64,000 nucleotides of DNA from Actinoalloteichus hoggarensis (GCF_002234535.1 NZ_CP022521.1:5874001-5938000); one strand, 5' to 3'; counted from the stretch's first letter, positions 1 through 10,701 are shown. The notes: generated from the sequence alone by a model not told the origin. Numbers and translations: made by a program.

Positions 1-17
1 GCGACGACCGTTGCTGA

Positions 18-50
18 CCTGCCGCCGACACGTGGACCTGTGTCGGCAGG
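18..50. other. Bulged hairpin at the window start
   Basis: CCTGCC (18-23) and GACAC (27-31) pair with GTGTCGGCAGG (40-50), leaving a three-base bulge (gcc) and an eight-base loop. It could end an upstream transcript or sit in the leader of the symporter gene at 144. There is no T-run, so the role is undecided. Confidence 0.25.
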
Positions 51-143
51 CCAGCGCCGTCTGTCCGGGTTGACGGCTCACCCCATCCGGCTCGACCAGC
101 CCGGCCCGTCACCCTCACCCGCGAACTCGCTCGGAGCGTCCTC

Positions 144-1595
144 GTGTCCACTGCCTCTGCCGCGCCTGCCCGCCGAAGACTCGTCAAGATCCCACTCGCC
201 GTCCAGATCCTCCTGGCGCTGGCACTGGGCGTCGTCCTCGGCCTGACCGCCCGCGCCCTGAGCCTGGAATGGCTCACCGTCACCCTCCAGACGCTCGGCT
301 CGACCTTCGTCAGCCTGCTCCAGGTGACCGTCGTGCCCCTGGTCTTCACCGCGATCGTGGTGAGCATCGCCAGCCTGCGTGACCTCGGCCGAGGACCTGC
401 GGCGGTCGCCCGACTGGGCGGCAAGACGCTCCTGTGGTTCGCCACCACGGCCTTCATCTCGGTGCTGATCGGCATCGCGACCGGCCTGATCAGCAACCCG
501 GGCCGCGGATTGGACCTGACTCCCGATCCGGACGTCGTCGAACAGCTGGCCGAGCGTGAGCCGGGCACCTGGCTGGACTTCGTCACCGGATTGGTGCCGA
601 GCAACCTGTTCAGCGCCTTCGCCGAGGGCGCCGTCCTCCAGGTCGTCGTGGTGTCGGTACTGGTCGGCGCGGCGGCCTACAGCCTGGGACGGCGCGCGGA
701 GCCGTTCGTCGCGGTCAACCGCTCGATCCTGGAGATCGTGCAGAAGCTGCTCTGGTGGCTGGTCCTGCTCGCCCCCATCGGCGTGCTGGGTCTGATCGGC
801 CGCGCCGTGGCGACCTACGGCCTCGGCGAGACGCTGGCCCCGCTGGCCAGGCTGGGCATCGGCGTGTACGTCGCCTGCCTCGTGGTGCTGGCGGGCGTAT
901 ATCCGCTGCTGCTGGCCCTGTTCGCCAAGGTTCGCCCCGGCATCTACTTCCGCAAGGTCTGGCCCGTCCTCCAGTTCGCCTTCGTCTCCCGGTCCTCCGG
1001 CGCGACGCTGCCGCTGTCCCGCCAGACCACCATCAACCTGGGTGTCGACCGCCGATACGCCGACTTCGCCGTGCCGCTGGGCGTGACGACGAAGATGGAC
1101 GGCTGCGCCGCGATCTACCCGGCCATCGCCACGATCTTCATCGCCCAGGTCTACGGCGTGCCGCTCTCACTCGGCGACTACGTGCTGATCGCCCTGGTCC
1201 CGGTCGTGGCGACCGGCGCGAGCGCCGGAGTGGCGGGCTGGTTCACCGCCTTGACCCTGACGTTGAGCACGGTCGGCCTGCCCCTGGAGGGCATCGCCCT
1301 GGTGCTGGCCATCGACCCCATCCTGGACATGATCCGCACCGCGACCAACGTCGCGGGGCAGATCACCATCCCGGTGCTGGTGGCCCGCAACGAGGGGCTG
1401 CTGGACGACGAGATCCTCAACTCCACCGAGAAGCACCTGCTCGATCCGCGATCGGCCGTCGAGAACAACGAGGAGACGGACGCCGCGGGCTCGGGCGGCA
1501 CGGCGGCAGGCAGCACGGCGGCGGACTCGGAGGCGACCGAACCCGGAACGGACGCGGCGCCCGACGGCGACCGCATCGGCGCCGAGAGCCGGTAA
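144..1595 (+). CDS. Dicarboxylate/amino-acid:cation symporter (DAACS family)
   Basis: A 483-residue inner-membrane carrier of the DctA/GltP family, which imports C4-dicarboxylates or glutamate/aspartate with Na+ or H+. The sequence has the expected run of hydrophobic segments, the serine-rich SRSSGATLP hairpin motif near residue 290 and [17 protein letters not shown] just after it, both part of the substrate and cation site. The GTG start has a GGAG seven bases upstream. The last 60 residues are an Ala/Gly/Glu/Thr-rich cytoplasmic tail that the core family lacks. Which substrate or cation it uses cannot be told from the sequence. It stands alone, 130 bases before the carboxylase gene. Confidence 0.9.
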   Translation: MSTASAAPARRRLVKIPLAVQILLALALGVVLGLTARALSLEWLTVTLQTLGSTFVSLLQVTVVPLVFTAIVVSIASLRDLGRGPAAVARLGGKTLLWFATTAFISVLIGIATGLISNPGRGLDLTPDPDVVEQLAEREPGTWLDFVTGLVPSNLFSAFAEGAVLQVVVVSVLVGAAAYSLGRRAEPFVAVNRSILEIVQKLLWWLVLLAPIGVLGLIGRAVATYGLGETLAPLARLGIGVYVACLVVLAGVYPLLLALFAKVRPGIYFRKVWPVLQFAFVSRSSGATLPLSRQTTINLGVDRRYADFAVPLGVTTKMDGCAAIYPAIATIFIAQVYGVPLSLGDYVLIALVPVVATGASAGVAGWFTALTLTLSTVGLPLEGIALVLAIDPILDMIRTATNVAGQITIPVLVARNEGLLDDEILNSTEKHLLDPRSAVENNEETDAAGSGGTAAGSTAADSEATEPGTDAAPDGDRIGAESR

Positions 1596-1725
1596 CCACC
1601 GCCGACTCCGAGGAGGACGGCGCGCAGGGCATAGGACCCGCTCGGACCAGGCTCCTAGACTCCACGGGTCACGTCTCGTGAAGCCCGCGGGCCGACGCAG
1701 GCCTGTGGGACGAGGAGGGAGCATC

Positions 1726-3534
1726 GTGCCCGATCCGGTAGCCGAGAAGACCCACAAGGTCTCCGAGCAGGTCCGCGCCCAACCGCTGCGCAAGGTCCTC
1801 GTCGCCAACCGGGGCGAGATCGCCGTCCGGGTCGTCCGAGCCTGCCGAGACGCGGGCCTCGCCAGCGTGGCGGTCTACGCCGACTCCGACCGCGACGCCC
1901 CGTTCGTCCGGCTCGCCGACGAGGCGTTCGCCCTGGGCGGCGACACCGCGTCGACCAGCTATCTCGACATCGACAGGATCATCGACGCCGCCCGACGCAG
2001 CGGCGCCGACGCGGTGCACCCCGGCTACGGGTTCCTGTCCGAGAACGCCGACTTCGCCCAGGCCGTCCTCGATGCGGGTCTGACCTGGATCGGCCCCAGC
2101 CCCGCGGCCATCCGGGACCTCGGCGACAAGGTCACCGCGCGGCACATCGCGATGCGGGCGGGCGCCCCGCTCGCGCCGGGCACCAAGGAGCCGGTGTCCG
2201 GGCCTGCGGAGATCCTCGCCTTCACCGCGGAACACGGCCTCCCGGTGGCGATCAAGGCCGCCTTCGGCGGTGGCGGACGCGGGCTCAAGGTGGCCCGCAC
2301 CGTCGAGGAGATCCCCGAGATGTTCGACAGCGCCGTACGCGAGGCGCAGAGCGCGTTCGGGCGTGGCGAGTGCTTCGTCGAGCGCTACCTGGACCGGCCC
2401 CGACACGTCGAGGCGCAGGTGCTGGCCGACCAGCACGGCACGGTGATCGTCGTCGGCACCCGAGACTGCTCCCTCCAACGCAGGCATCAGAAGCTGGTCG
2501 AGGAGGCCCCGGCCCCCTTCCTCACCGACGAGCAGCGCAAGACCATCCACGAGGCCGCCCGCGCCATCTGCCTCGAAGCCGGCTACCACGGGGCAGGAAC
2601 CGTGGAATTCCTCGTCGGCACGGACGGCACGATCTCGTTCCTGGAGGTCAACACCCGGTTGCAGGTGGAGCACCCGGTCAGCGAGGAGACCGCCGGAATC
2701 GACCTGGTGCTCGAACAGTTCCGCATCGCGGCGGGCGAGCGCCTGCCCTACGACGGCGATCCCGCCCCGCGCGGCCACTCCATCGAGTTCCGCGTCAACG
2801 GGGAGGACGCGGGTCGGGGCTTCCTACCCGCTCCCGGCACCGTCACCCGCTTCGTTCCTCCGGCGGGCCCCGGCGTCCGCGTGGACGCGGGGGTGGAGAG
2901 CGGCAGCGTCGTCGGCGGTCGGTTCGATTCGCTGCTCGCGAAGCTGATCGTCACGGGCAGCACCCGTGAGCAGGCGCTACGCCGCGCACGGCGGGCCTTG
3001 GACGAGTTCGTCGTCGAGGGGATGGCCACCGTGCTGCCCTTCCACCGCGCCGTGGTCACCGACCCCGCCTTCACCGCCGCCGCGGGCTTCGCCGTGCACA
3101 CCCGGTGGATCGAGACGGAGTTCGACAACACCATCCCGCCCTTCACCGGCCCGGCAGGCGCCGAGGACGAGGAGGCGGAGCGACAGACCATGGTGGTGGA
3201 GGTCGGGGGTCGCAGGCTGGAGGTGTCGCTGCCCGCCGGGCACGCGGTCGGGGCACCGACGCGGCAGAAGGCGGCGCCCCGTAAGCGGGGCCGCGGCGGG
3301 ACGAAGGCCGCGGTCTCCGGCGACGCGGTGACCGCGCCCATGCAGGGCACGGTGGTCAAGCTGGCCGTCGCCGACGGCGCGGTGGTCGCCGCGGGCGATC
3401 TGCTCGTCGTGCTGGAGGCCATGAAGATGGAGAACCCGGTGGTCGCCCACAAGGCAGGCACGGTGCACGGGCTGTCCGCGGTCCCCGGCGCGACCGTCGC
3501 CCAGGGCAGCCAGCTGTGTGAGATCAAGGACTGA
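1726..3534 (+). CDS. Acyl-CoA carboxylase alpha subunit (biotin carboxylase + BCCP)
   Basis: A 602-residue AccA-type chain that carboxylates biotin with ATP and bicarbonate and carries it on a fused BCCP domain, supplying acetyl- or propionyl-CoA carboxylase in the cytosol. The N-terminal biotin carboxylase domain begins with [20 protein letters not shown]; the ATP-grasp glycine loop is [14 protein letters not shown]. The C-terminal biotinyl domain has EAMKMENP with the biotin-accepting lysine. The GTG at 1726 is chosen over an in-frame upstream GTG (1678) because GGAGGGA lies just before it and the family begins near here. A basic linker (RKRGRGG) joins the domains. The beta (carboxyltransferase) subunit is not in the window. 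Confidence 0.93.
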   Translation: MPDPVAEKTHKVSEQVRAQPLRKVLVANRGEIAVRVVRACRDAGLASVAVYADSDRDAPFVRLADEAFALGGDTASTSYLDIDRIIDAARRSGADAVHPGYGFLSENADFAQAVLDAGLTWIGPSPAAIRDLGDKVTARHIAMRAGAPLAPGTKEPVSGPAEILAFTAEHGLPVAIKAAFGGGGRGLKVARTVEEIPEMFDSAVREAQSAFGRGECFVERYLDRPRHVEAQVLADQHGTVIVVGTRDCSLQRRHQKLVEEAPAPFLTDEQRKTIHEAARAICLEAGYHGAGTVEFLVGTDGTISFLEVNTRLQVEHPVSEETAGIDLVLEQFRIAAGERLPYDGDPAPRGHSIEFRVNGEDAGRGFLPAPGTVTRFVPPAGPGVRVDAGVESGSVVGGRFDSLLAKLIVTGSTREQALRRARRALDEFVVEGMATVLPFHRAVVTDPAFTAAAGFAVHTRWIETEFDNTIPPFTGPAGAEDEEAERQTMVVEVGGRRLEVSLPAGHAVGAPTRQKAAPRKRGRGGTKAAVSGDAVTAPMQGTVVKLAVADGAVVAAGDLLVVLEAMKMENPVVAHKAGTVHGLSAVPGATVAQGSQLCEIKD

Positions 3535-3641
3535 CGAGGAGCCGGACGGCCACACCGCGGCCCCCGGCTCCCGCCGGGCGCCCGGCGCCGCGGTCGAGAA
3601 CGGTCGGTTCCTCGGCCGATCGCCGCGCCCCGCCGAGATTG

Positions 3642-4091
3642 ATGGGTGTGAACGACGAGAAGCGGCGGGGAGAAGGACTAGCATCGGAGCTTGTGGAGGA
3701 CTTCTGGTCGCCTGACATGCGCATCGGCGATGCCGAGCGCGAAGAGGCCGTCGAAGTCCTCGGCAGGCATCTGGCCGACGGCAGGCTCGACATCACCGAG
3801 TACGGCGATCGTTGTGCCCGTGCTTCGACGGCCCGGGTCCGCGGCGACATCGTGGCGGTCTTCGCGGACCTCCCCCAGCCGCGCCCGAAGTTCCTGACGC
3901 CTCGGCCGCCGCCCCCGCCGCCCGCTCCCGCTCCGCCGCCGCACGCGCCCGCCCGTGCACGCCGGCATCCGCTGGACCGGGCACTGATGACCGTGGTCTG
4001 GCTGGTGGCGGCGGTGCTGGCCGTCGTCACCAGGAACCTGTTGATCCTGGCGCTTCCGCTCGTGCTGACCATGATCCTGCGCTGGCGCTGA
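3642..4091 (+). CDS. DUF1707 (SHOCT-like) membrane protein
   Basis: A small protein of about 149 residues. The N-terminal DUF1707 domain shows the family signature MRIGDAEREEAVEVLGRHL followed by DGRLDITEYGDRC. A proline-rich linker and a C-terminal hydrophobic hairpin (LMTVVWLVAAVLAVVTR, then LLILALPLVLTMIL) follow, so the domain probably faces the cytosol from a membrane anchor. Function is unknown in the family. The start is uncertain: the ATG at 3642 and GTG at 3648 lack a clear ribosome site, and an in-frame GTG at 3693, close to the conserved domain, is also possible. Confidence 0.75.
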   Translation: MGVNDEKRRGEGLASELVEDFWSPDMRIGDAEREEAVEVLGRHLADGRLDITEYGDRCARASTARVRGDIVAVFADLPQPRPKFLTPRPPPPPPAPAPPPHAPARARRHPLDRALMTVVWLVAAVLAVVTRNLLILALPLVLTMILRWR

Positions 4092-4346
4092 TCGTCGACC
4101 CCGGCGACGGGACGCCCAGCACGACGCGGCACTCGCCGGCGGCGACGCACGTCTCGCCCGTCCGCGGAGACCGCCCCGCCGTCGACGGCACGCCCGTCCC
4201 CGTCATCCGACACATCGCACCGCAGACGATCGCGGCTGCCCCGCCCGCCCCACGCGGGACGCCGACGACAGCGAACGGGACTCCGACGCGAACCGGGGAC
4301 GACGACCGACGAGGACCACGGGTAGGCGCCCGGTTACGGTACGGCC

Positions 4347-4958
4347 ATGACCGAGCGTCGTCTCGCCTTCGCGGCCCGATGTGCCGCCGGACTCATCGCC
4401 GTGCTCACCACATCGGCCTGTGTCGACGGCGCAGGCGGACGGGCGGCGCACACGGACCCGCCGCACCTGTCCGCACCGCTGCCCAGCATCTCGTCCCCGG
4501 CTCCGCCGCCGCGCCCGCACGAGATCAGCCTCGTCGACGTCGACCCGTGTGCCCTGCTCACCGAGGCACAGCGCAGCCAGCTCGGTTTCGACCGTCCGCC
4601 ACAGCCCGGGGTCGAGGACGGATTCGGAGACGCCGCCACGTGCAGCCTCCGTAACAGCCAGGGCCTGGTCGGCGCTCGGATCGCGCTGGTCACGGTGGAG
4701 GGCGTGGGCGTGTGGACCGACGACACGGCGCAGGTCGACGTCGAGCACGTGGAGGTGGCGGACTTCCCCGCCATCGTGGTGCGGACTCCGATGGTCGACA
4801 CGGTGTGCAATGTGGAGGTCGACGTGGCCGAGGGCCAGTTCCTCGACATCCTCTACCGGGACGACGGGGCGAAGCCCCCGGTCCCGCTGGACCAGTTGTG
4901 TGCGGGCGCGCAACGCATCGCAGAGGTGACGATGACGTCACTGACGGCCTCGAACTGA
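4347..4958 (+). CDS. DUF3558 lipoprotein
   Basis: A 203-residue secreted lipoprotein. Residues 1-25 are a signal peptide ending in a lipobox with Cys25 (LTTSAC). After a Pro-rich spacer, the DUF3558 domain begins at DVDPCALLTEAQRSQLGF and has the typical pair of cysteines (ATCSLRN, DTVCNVEVD). In Pseudonocardiaceae such lipoproteins often sit beside ESX/PPE genes, as here; their role is unknown. No good Shine-Dalgarno is seen, but a TACGGT -10-like hexamer lies just upstream, so the mRNA may be leaderless. It precedes the WXG100-like/PPE/EspG genes by 120 bases, and a second DUF3558 gene lies at 45589 in a similar cassette. Confidence 0.85.
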   Translation: MTERRLAFAARCAAGLIAVLTTSACVDGAGGRAAHTDPPHLSAPLPSISSPAPPPRPHEISLVDVDPCALLTEAQRSQLGFDRPPQPGVEDGFGDAATCSLRNSQGLVGARIALVTVEGVGVWTDDTAQVDVEHVEVADFPAIVVRTPMVDTVCNVEVDVAEGQFLDILYRDDGAKPPVPLDQLCAGAQRIAEVTMTSLTASN

Positions 4959-5078
4959 GTCGTCTGTGCAGGTCAGCCACCCCTTCACGGTGAGCTACCA
5001 CGCTGCGCGAGTGAACCACTCCACAGTGTCATGAATTCGGGCTAAGGTGAGTCGATCCATGCCGAGCTGGAGGTACAC

Positions 5079-5465
5079 ATGCCATCCACTTCCATTCCCG
5101 GCTCCGACTCGACGACGTCGGTGCCCGACGCGGCAGGCGTCGGCGACGACGGACTCTACGTGGAACCGGAGGCGATCCCGGAGATCACTCGCTCGCTTCA
5201 GGCGGCGCTGGACCAGCTCGGTCCGCAGATCGAACACGCCTTCAACGACCTGCGCATCGTCCCGTGGGCGGGCGATCCGGTCAGTCAGGAGGCGGCGGAG
5301 CAGTTCAACGAACTCTCCTTCGGCGGCAGCGAGGCCGCCTTCGACGCGCTGTGCGGATACCGCGACCAGCTGCAGTCGGCGGCCGGAACCCTGGAAGAGG
5401 CACAGGCGCAGTACCGCCGCATCGACGACGACAACGCGGACCTATTGGAAGCCAACGGATGCTGA
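5079..5465 (+). CDS. WXG100-like ESX partner protein
   Basis: A 128-residue protein with a disordered Ser/Asp-rich N-terminus, then two amphipathic helices (about 30-60 and 75-120) linked at VPWAGDPVSQEAAEQF. The W-x-G-like turn (PWAGD) and helical hairpin resemble the small WXG100-type partners encoded before actinobacterial PPE proteins. GGAGG lies before the ATG. It ends 28 bases before the PPE gene, so the two are probably one transcript and may form a heterodimer for type VII secretion. I assign it by size, helix pattern and position, not from a clear family match. Confidence 0.65.
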   Translation: MPSTSIPGSDSTTSVPDAAGVGDDGLYVEPEAIPEITRSLQAALDQLGPQIEHAFNDLRIVPWAGDPVSQEAAEQFNELSFGGSEAAFDALCGYRDQLQSAAGTLEEAQAQYRRIDDDNADLLEANGC

Positions 5466-5493
5466 ACACTCACGTCGGGGGTGAGCTGGAAGC

Positions 5494-6591
5494 ATGAGCG
5501 GGCGACACCGCTGGAACGGCTACACGCACCAGGAACTGTACGAGAAGATCAATGCCGGGCCGGGGCCCTCGGCCTCGGAGGCGTCGGCGGACCGCTGGCT
5601 GGCCGTGGCGCGCGCGTTGACCACGATCAGTGCGGACGTACAGCACGCCCTCGTCAAGTCGGGTTCCCGCTGGACGGGAGCGGCGGCCGACGGCACCAGG
5701 GCGGGCCTGCATCCGCTCGGTCAGTGGGCGATCGAAGCACGCGGGAGCGCCGAGGCGATGCGGGCCGCGGCCGAGCAGCAGGCGGAGAACATCGGCAAGG
5801 CTCGATCGGACATGCCCGCTCCGGTCGCGGCTCCGTCCGGGCAGCCCTCGGAGGCCGGCGGGCTGTCGGGCTTGTTCAGCGGTCAGATCGACTTCGAGAT
5901 CCGCGAGGCGCTCAGCGAGGCCGCCGAGGAGCGGGCCTTCGAGGTGATGAACAACTACGAGATCAGCACCGCGGGCATCACCGGCTCTCTCTCGCCCTTC
6001 ACCAGGCCGCCGGACGTCGTGATCGCCGCGCCGGAGACGGTGCGCGGCGACGGCGCCTACATCCCCTCGGCCCGTTCGGGGACCGGTGCGCCGACCGGGC
6101 GGGGCACACCCGCCGCTCGTCGGGCGCCCACGACCAACCGCGCCCCCGGCCCGCGGCTGCCCGCGGCGAGGACTCCGACGCCCGGGGAACGACACGCCGC
6201 GAGCCGCGGCGGCCCGACGGGGGGTGCTCGACCAAGTCAGGCGACCACACCCGGCAGACACGGCTCGTCATCGCAGCAGGCCGCACCGCAGCGGGTGACG
6301 CCGTCGGGGACGGGCGGAGCCTCCCCCCAGCAGCAGGCGCCGCGAGCCGTGCCCGCCTCGTCGACTCCGGTGTCGCTCACCGGCCCTGCCGCGGCCGTCG
6401 TCACGCGGTCCGGCGGCCCGCCTCCCCAGGGAGTCACGCTGATCCCGCAGGCCAGGACGGACGGCGAGTCGTCCGTCTCGATCGGACAGCCCGCCTTCGA
6501 GGCCGCGCCGCGATATCTGGAGTCCACCGGCGACCTGTTCGGCCAGAGTCTCCTGGTGAGCCCGCCGGTCCTCGGCGAAGGACCCGCGTGA
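5494..6591 (+). CDS. PPE-domain protein
   Basis: A 365-residue protein. The N-terminal helical domain (1-150) has the pattern of actinobacterial PPE domains: W-x-G-x-A near residue 60 (SRWTGAAADGTRAGL), then a long helix rich in Ala/Glu. The rest (170-330) is Pro/Thr/Ala-rich and probably disordered, ending in a short hydrophobic segment. It likely pairs with the small protein before it and is a type VII substrate or surface component. It overlaps the EspG gene by four bases (GTGA). Confidence 0.78.
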   Translation: MSGRHRWNGYTHQELYEKINAGPGPSASEASADRWLAVARALTTISADVQHALVKSGSRWTGAAADGTRAGLHPLGQWAIEARGSAEAMRAAAEQQAENIGKARSDMPAPVAAPSGQPSEAGGLSGLFSGQIDFEIREALSEAAEERAFEVMNNYEISTAGITGSLSPFTRPPDVVIAAPETVRGDGAYIPSARSGTGAPTGRGTPAARRAPTTNRAPGPRLPAARTPTPGERHAASRGGPTGGARPSQATTPGRHGSSSQQAAPQRVTPSGTGGASPQQQAPRAVPASSTPVSLTGPAAAVVTRSGGPPPQGVTLIPQARTDGESSVSIGQPAFEAAPRYLESTGDLFGQSLLVSPPVLGEGPA

Positions 6592-7415
6592 CCGAGATGG
6601 ATCACGATCCGGCTCCACCGACGATCAGCCTGACGGCGGTGGAGTTCGACGTGCTCTGGGAACATCTGAGGCCCGGCCGGATGCCGTTGGCGGTGAAGGT
6701 GCCCTCCCCCGGCCGCACCCATGAGGAGCGGACCAGACTCGCGATGGAGGTCTGGGCCTCGCTGGCCGAACGCCGCCTCGGCAGACCGGGCGCCCTCGAC
6801 GACGATCTGGTCGGGCTGATCACCGCGCTGGGCAGGCCGGATGTCGAACTGGACGGCAGGCTCTGGCTGAGCGGTCGCCAGGTCCGGGTGATCGCGGCGA
6901 TCACCGGCGACGTCGGGGTACGAGCCGTCCTCGACGGCGGTTCCCTCCGCCTGACGCCGGTCGTCCGGACCGGTCTGACCAGGGCGGTGCTCGACGTGCT
7001 GCCTGCCCGGCCGCCCGGCCTCGGCAGCTCGGTGACCCTGCGCAGTGCCGATCTCGATCAGGCGGCGAAGGCGGCGGGCCGCGATCCGGCGGCGCTCGCG
7101 CGGCTGCTGGCCGGAACGGAGCTGCGGCCGTCGGATGCCGAGACGCTGGGGAACATGGTGCGCGGGGCAGGCGACCGCGGTCAGTTCGGCTCGGCGAGCC
7201 GCAACGCCTGGGGCCGACGCCTGCGGGCGCCCCGGGTGGTCGCCTTCTTCGACACTCCGAACGGTCGATACCTCCAGTCACGCCGCGAGGCAGCCGACGG
7301 CACGGAGTGGAGCACCGTGGCGCCCGCGAGCATCCGCATGCTCTACCACCAGGTGGAAGAGCTGCTCACCGATCCGGCGGAGCGACCCGTGGAGTTCCCG
7401 CTGTTCGTCTCCTGA
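6588..7415 (+). CDS. EspG-family ESX secretion-associated chaperone
   Basis: A 275-residue cytosolic protein resembling EspG, the chaperone that binds PE/PPE dimers and keeps them soluble for type VII export. The opening ISLTAVEFDVLWEHLRPG and the pattern LRLTPVVRTGLTRAVLDVLP match EspG proteins, and the C-terminal ASIRMLYHQVEELL helix is typical. The GTG at 6588 overlaps the PPE stop (GTGA) and has GAAGGA upstream; an ATG three codons later is the alternative. Coupling to the PPE gene supports a dedicated chaperone-client pair. The second PPE-like cassette near 46 kb has no EspG. Confidence 0.85.
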   Translation: MTEMDHDPAPPTISLTAVEFDVLWEHLRPGRMPLAVKVPSPGRTHEERTRLAMEVWASLAERRLGRPGALDDDLVGLITALGRPDVELDGRLWLSGRQVRVIAAITGDVGVRAVLDGGSLRLTPVVRTGLTRAVLDVLPARPPGLGSSVTLRSADLDQAAKAAGRDPAALARLLAGTELRPSDAETLGNMVRGAGDRGQFGSASRNAWGRRLRAPRVVAFFDTPNGRYLQSRREAADGTEWSTVAPASIRMLYHQVEELLTDPAERPVEFPLFVS

Positions 7416-7805
7416 GCGTGCCACGGCAGGCGGTGCCGCGACGTCACCGCCCTGCGGATCGTCGCCGCCGCTGCGGGTCGCCGCCCCATCCCGAGTCCAC
7501 GCAGGGACCCGGCCCGCACCGCCGCCGATCGCGGCCGCAGGACCGCTCCGCCTGCAACGCCGACACGCGACGCACGCCCGCTCGCCGAACCGCCACGCCG
7601 GGACGGCACCCGCCGGCCGCACGGTCGACGCTCCGTGTGCGCTCCTGGTCCGCGGGCCGGCGACCGTCCCGATCCACGACGCACGAGCGCTCACCCGGTC
7701 ACGGGTCCGCGTTCGGCCTCGCGACCCCCGAGGAGCATGCCGTGTCGAACGGTTCACACCACGCGTTCGGCCGGCACCCGGGTTCGTCCGCCGCGACCCG
7801 CCCGC
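7416..7805. other. Gene-free stretch between EspG and glpD
   Basis: The two flanking genes converge here. Open frames exist on both strands but have no codon bias, ribosome sites or recognisable products. I see no clear T-tailed terminator. Confidence 0.5.
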
Positions 7806-9587
7806 TCAGGCAGGTTCCTGGATCTCCGGCCTCGCCTCGGGCGCCGCCGACCGACGTTCGTCGGCGGCCAGGTCGTCGGGCTGACTCTGCGAGTCCCGCT
7901 CCGCGTCGACCCGCGCCGTGTAGATCCGGATCTCCTCGGCCGCCCGCGCGTCGTCCCAGCCGAGCACCTCGCCCATCAGCCGCGCCACGGTCTCGGCGCA
8001 CTCGATGCCGCGATGCGGGTATTCGATCGAGATCCTCGTCCGCCGGGTGAGCACGTCCTCCAGGTGCAGCGCACCCTCGTAGCCTGCGGCGTAGACGACC
8101 TCGACCTGGAGGTAGTCCGGCGCCGAGGGGATCGGCCGCAGGAGATCGGGACGGCCGGCGGCCTGCGCCAGCACCTGGTGGATCAGCGAGCCGTAGCGGT
8201 CGAGCAGGTGACGCACCCGGTAGGGATGCAGACCGTGCCGGGCGGCGAGTTGATCGGCCTGGTTCACCAGCGCGTGGTAGCCGTCGGCCCCGAGCAGCGG
8301 GACCTTGTCGGTGATCGAGGAGGCGCTGCGCCCGGGCAGGTCGGCAGCCACCGCGTCGACCGCGTCGGCGGCCATCACACGGTAGGTGGTGTACTTCCCG
8401 CCCGCGATGGCGACCATGCCCGGTGCGACCCGCGCCACCGCATGCTCCCTGGAGAGCTTCGAGGTGTCCTCACTCTCGCCGGTCAACAGCGGGCGGAGGC
8501 CCGCGTAGACGCCCTCGATGTCCTCCGGGACCAGCGGCGTCGCCAACACCTGGTTGACGTGATCGAGGATGTAGTCGATGTCGCGCTCGGTCGCCGCCGG
8601 GTGGGCGAGGTCGAGGTTCCACTCGGTGTCGGTGGTGCCGATGATCCAGTGGTTGCGCCAGGGGATGACGAAGAGCACGGACTTCTCGGTCCGCAGGATC
8701 AGCCCCGCCTCGGCGACGATGCGGTCGCGCGGGACGACGATGTGCACGCCCTTGCTGGCCTTGACGCGGAACCGGCCTCGACTGCCCGAGAGCCGCTGGA
8801 GTTCGTCGGTCCACACCCCCGTGGCGTTGACGACGGTCTGTGCGGTCACGTCGACCTCGTCGCCGGTCTCCACGTCGCGAACCCGGACGCCGGAGACTCG
8901 GTCCGCCTCTCTGAGGAAGCCCACCACCTGCGTGGAGGTCCGGACCACCGCACCGTAGTGCGCCGCGGTCCTGGCGACGGTCATCGTGTGCCGTGCGTCG
9001 TCGGCCTGGCTGTCGAAGTATCGGATGCCGCCGATCAGGGCGTCGCGCTTGAGCGCGGGGAACAGCCGCAGCGCCCCCGCCCTGGTCAGGTGCTTCTGAC
9101 CGGGCACGGAACGGGCGCCGCCCATCGTGTCGTAGAGGAGCAGACCCGCGGCGGTGTAGGGGCGTTCCCAGATCCGGTGGCTCAGCGGGTACAGGAACGG
9201 CACCGGCTTGACCAGGTGCGGGGCGATCCTGGTCAGCATCAGCTCCCGCTCGCGCAGAGCCTCCCGGACCAGACCGAACTCCAGCTGTTCGAGGTAGCGG
9301 AGACCGCCGTGAAAGAGCTTGCTGGACCGACTCGACGTGCCCGACGCGAGGTCACGCGCCTCGACGAGCGCGACACGCATACCTCTGGTCGCCGCGTCGA
9401 GCGCGACGCCCGCGCCGGTGACGCCGCCGCCGACCACCACGACGTCGAAGCTCTCCGAGCCGAGTCGTGACCAGTTTCGACGTCGTTCCGCCGGGGTCAG
9501 CGCGCCCGCCTCCATGAGGGCCTGCGCCTCGGTTGCGGCAAGTCTGCTGTTCTCGGCCGCCGGGCTCTGGTCGGACTGCTTCGCCAC
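7806..9587 (-). CDS. glpD: Aerobic glycerol-3-phosphate dehydrogenase
   Basis: A 593-residue FAD enzyme that oxidises sn-glycerol-3-phosphate to dihydroxyacetone phosphate at the membrane and passes electrons to quinone. It has the FAD fold VVVVGGGVTGAGVALDAATR, the family signature SSRSSKLFHGGLRYL, and the C-terminal helical domain (from about residue 430) found in GlpD proteins. I chose the GTG at 9587 because AGGGAGG lies seven bases before it; an upstream ATG at 9653 has no ribosome site. It is divergent from glpF-glpK across about 320 bases, so glycerol uptake, phosphorylation and oxidation are encoded side by side. No regulator gene lies next to it. Confidence 0.94.
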   Translation of the reverse strand: MAKQSDQSPAAENSRLAATEAQALMEAGALTPAERRRNWSRLGSESFDVVVVGGGVTGAGVALDAATRGMRVALVEARDLASGTSSRSSKLFHGGLRYLEQLEFGLVREALRERELMLTRIAPHLVKPVPFLYPLSHRIWERPYTAAGLLLYDTMGGARSVPGQKHLTRAGALRLFPALKRDALIGGIRYFDSQADDARHTMTVARTAAHYGAVVRTSTQVVGFLREADRVSGVRVRDVETGDEVDVTAQTVVNATGVWTDELQRLSGSRGRFRVKASKGVHIVVPRDRIVAEAGLILRTEKSVLFVIPWRNHWIIGTTDTEWNLDLAHPAATERDIDYILDHVNQVLATPLVPEDIEGVYAGLRPLLTGESEDTSKLSREHAVARVAPGMVAIAGGKYTTYRVMAADAVDAVAADLPGRSASSITDKVPLLGADGYHALVNQADQLAARHGLHPYRVRHLLDRYGSLIHQVLAQAAGRPDLLRPIPSAPDYLQVEVVYAAGYEGALHLEDVLTRRTRISIEYPHRGIECAETVARLMGEVLGWDDARAAEEIRIYTARVDAERDSQSQPDDLAADERRSAAPEARPEIQEPA

Positions 9588-9904
9588 CGGGCTCGCCTCC
9601 CTGATCGCTGGCCGTGCCTGCACGCCTCGCGTCGTCTCGGTCGGACTGATCATCTCGACATCGCGGCCACCACGCTACCCGTCGGTAGGGCGGGATGGTG
9701 GACGGCGAACGAAGCGATGTCACCCAGCACACCACGGCCCGATGTTCTTCGCAGCGCCCGGCTGTTCGACCGTAGACAACATGGTTACGGGCCAGTAGCG
9801 TCCGCGATCATTCCAGGTTGTCGCACCGTTGCTCGCCTGGCATGTCCAGCGACCCTCGGTGAGACGACCCATACTGACGGCCATAGTTCGGGGAGGCCAG
9901 CGCG

Positions 9905-10642
9905 ATGGGTTTTGCGGAGATCTTCGTCTGGGAGATGCTCGGCACGGCGGCCCTCATCCTGTTGGGTGCGGGCGTCGTGGCGAACGTGAACCTGAGAAAG
10001 ACTCTGGGTTTCGGGGGCGGCTGGCTGCTGATCGCCTTCGGCTGGGGCTTCGCCGTGTTCGTGGGCGCGAGCATCGCGGACGCCAGCGGCGGGCACATCA
10101 ATCCGGCGGTCACCCTCGGTCAGGCCATCGTCGGAAACACCGCGTGGAGCGCGGTCCCCGCGTACTGGGTGGGCCAGTTCGTCGGCGCGTTCATCGGTGC
10201 CGTCCTGTGCTGGCTGGCCTACAAGCTTCAGTTCGACACTCATGACAAGCCCCAGGACACCCTCGGGATCTTCTCGACGGGCCCGACCGTGGACAACAAG
10301 GCCTGGAACACCGTCACCGAGGTCATCGCGACCTTCGTCCTGCTGATCTGGATCCTGCTGAGCCCGGCCGCGTCGGAGGGCCCGGACGGCACGGTGTTCG
10401 GCAACGCGGCCCTCGGCTACGCGGGCGTGGCCTTCCTCGTGGTGGCCATCGGATCATCGCTCGGCGGTCCGACCGGCTACGCCATCAACCCGGCTCGTGA
10501 CCTGGGGCCCCGCATCGCCTACGCGGTGCTGCCGATCAAGGGCAAGGGCACCCCGAACTGGGGTTACGCCTGGGTCCCGGTGGTCGGGCCGCTGATCGGC
10601 GCCGCGCTCGCCGCGCTGACCTATCTGGCCCTGCCCGTCTGA
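9905..10642 (+). CDS. glpF: Glycerol facilitator (MIP/aquaglyceroporin)
   Basis: A 245-residue six-helix channel for glycerol entry. Both NPA half-helices are present (HINPAV at 64-69; [10 protein letters not shown] from 194), and the Asp after the second NPAR is typical of glycerol facilitators rather than water channels. GGGGAGG precedes the ATG. It is followed by glpK after 59 bases, probably in the same transcript, giving facilitated entry with kinase trapping. Confidence 0.93.
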   Translation: MGFAEIFVWEMLGTAALILLGAGVVANVNLRKTLGFGGGWLLIAFGWGFAVFVGASIADASGGHINPAVTLGQAIVGNTAWSAVPAYWVGQFVGAFIGAVLCWLAYKLQFDTHDKPQDTLGIFSTGPTVDNKAWNTVTEVIATFVLLIWILLSPAASEGPDGTVFGNAALGYAGVAFLVVAIGSSLGGPTGYAINPARDLGPRIAYAVLPIKGKGTPNWGYAWVPVVGPLIGAALAALTYLALPV

Positions 10643-10701
10643 CCGGTGTTTCGAGGGCAACCCTGACAGACCGACGTCGTAGCAGAGAGGCAAGCATCGC
10701 C

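Noticed and set aside
7635-9470. Long plus-strand frame opposite glpD
   Set aside because: Antisense shadow of glpD; no recognisable product.
9588-9904. Glycerol-regulator operator between glpD and glpF
   Set aside because: I looked for an IclR/GylR-type palindrome and found none clear enough to call.
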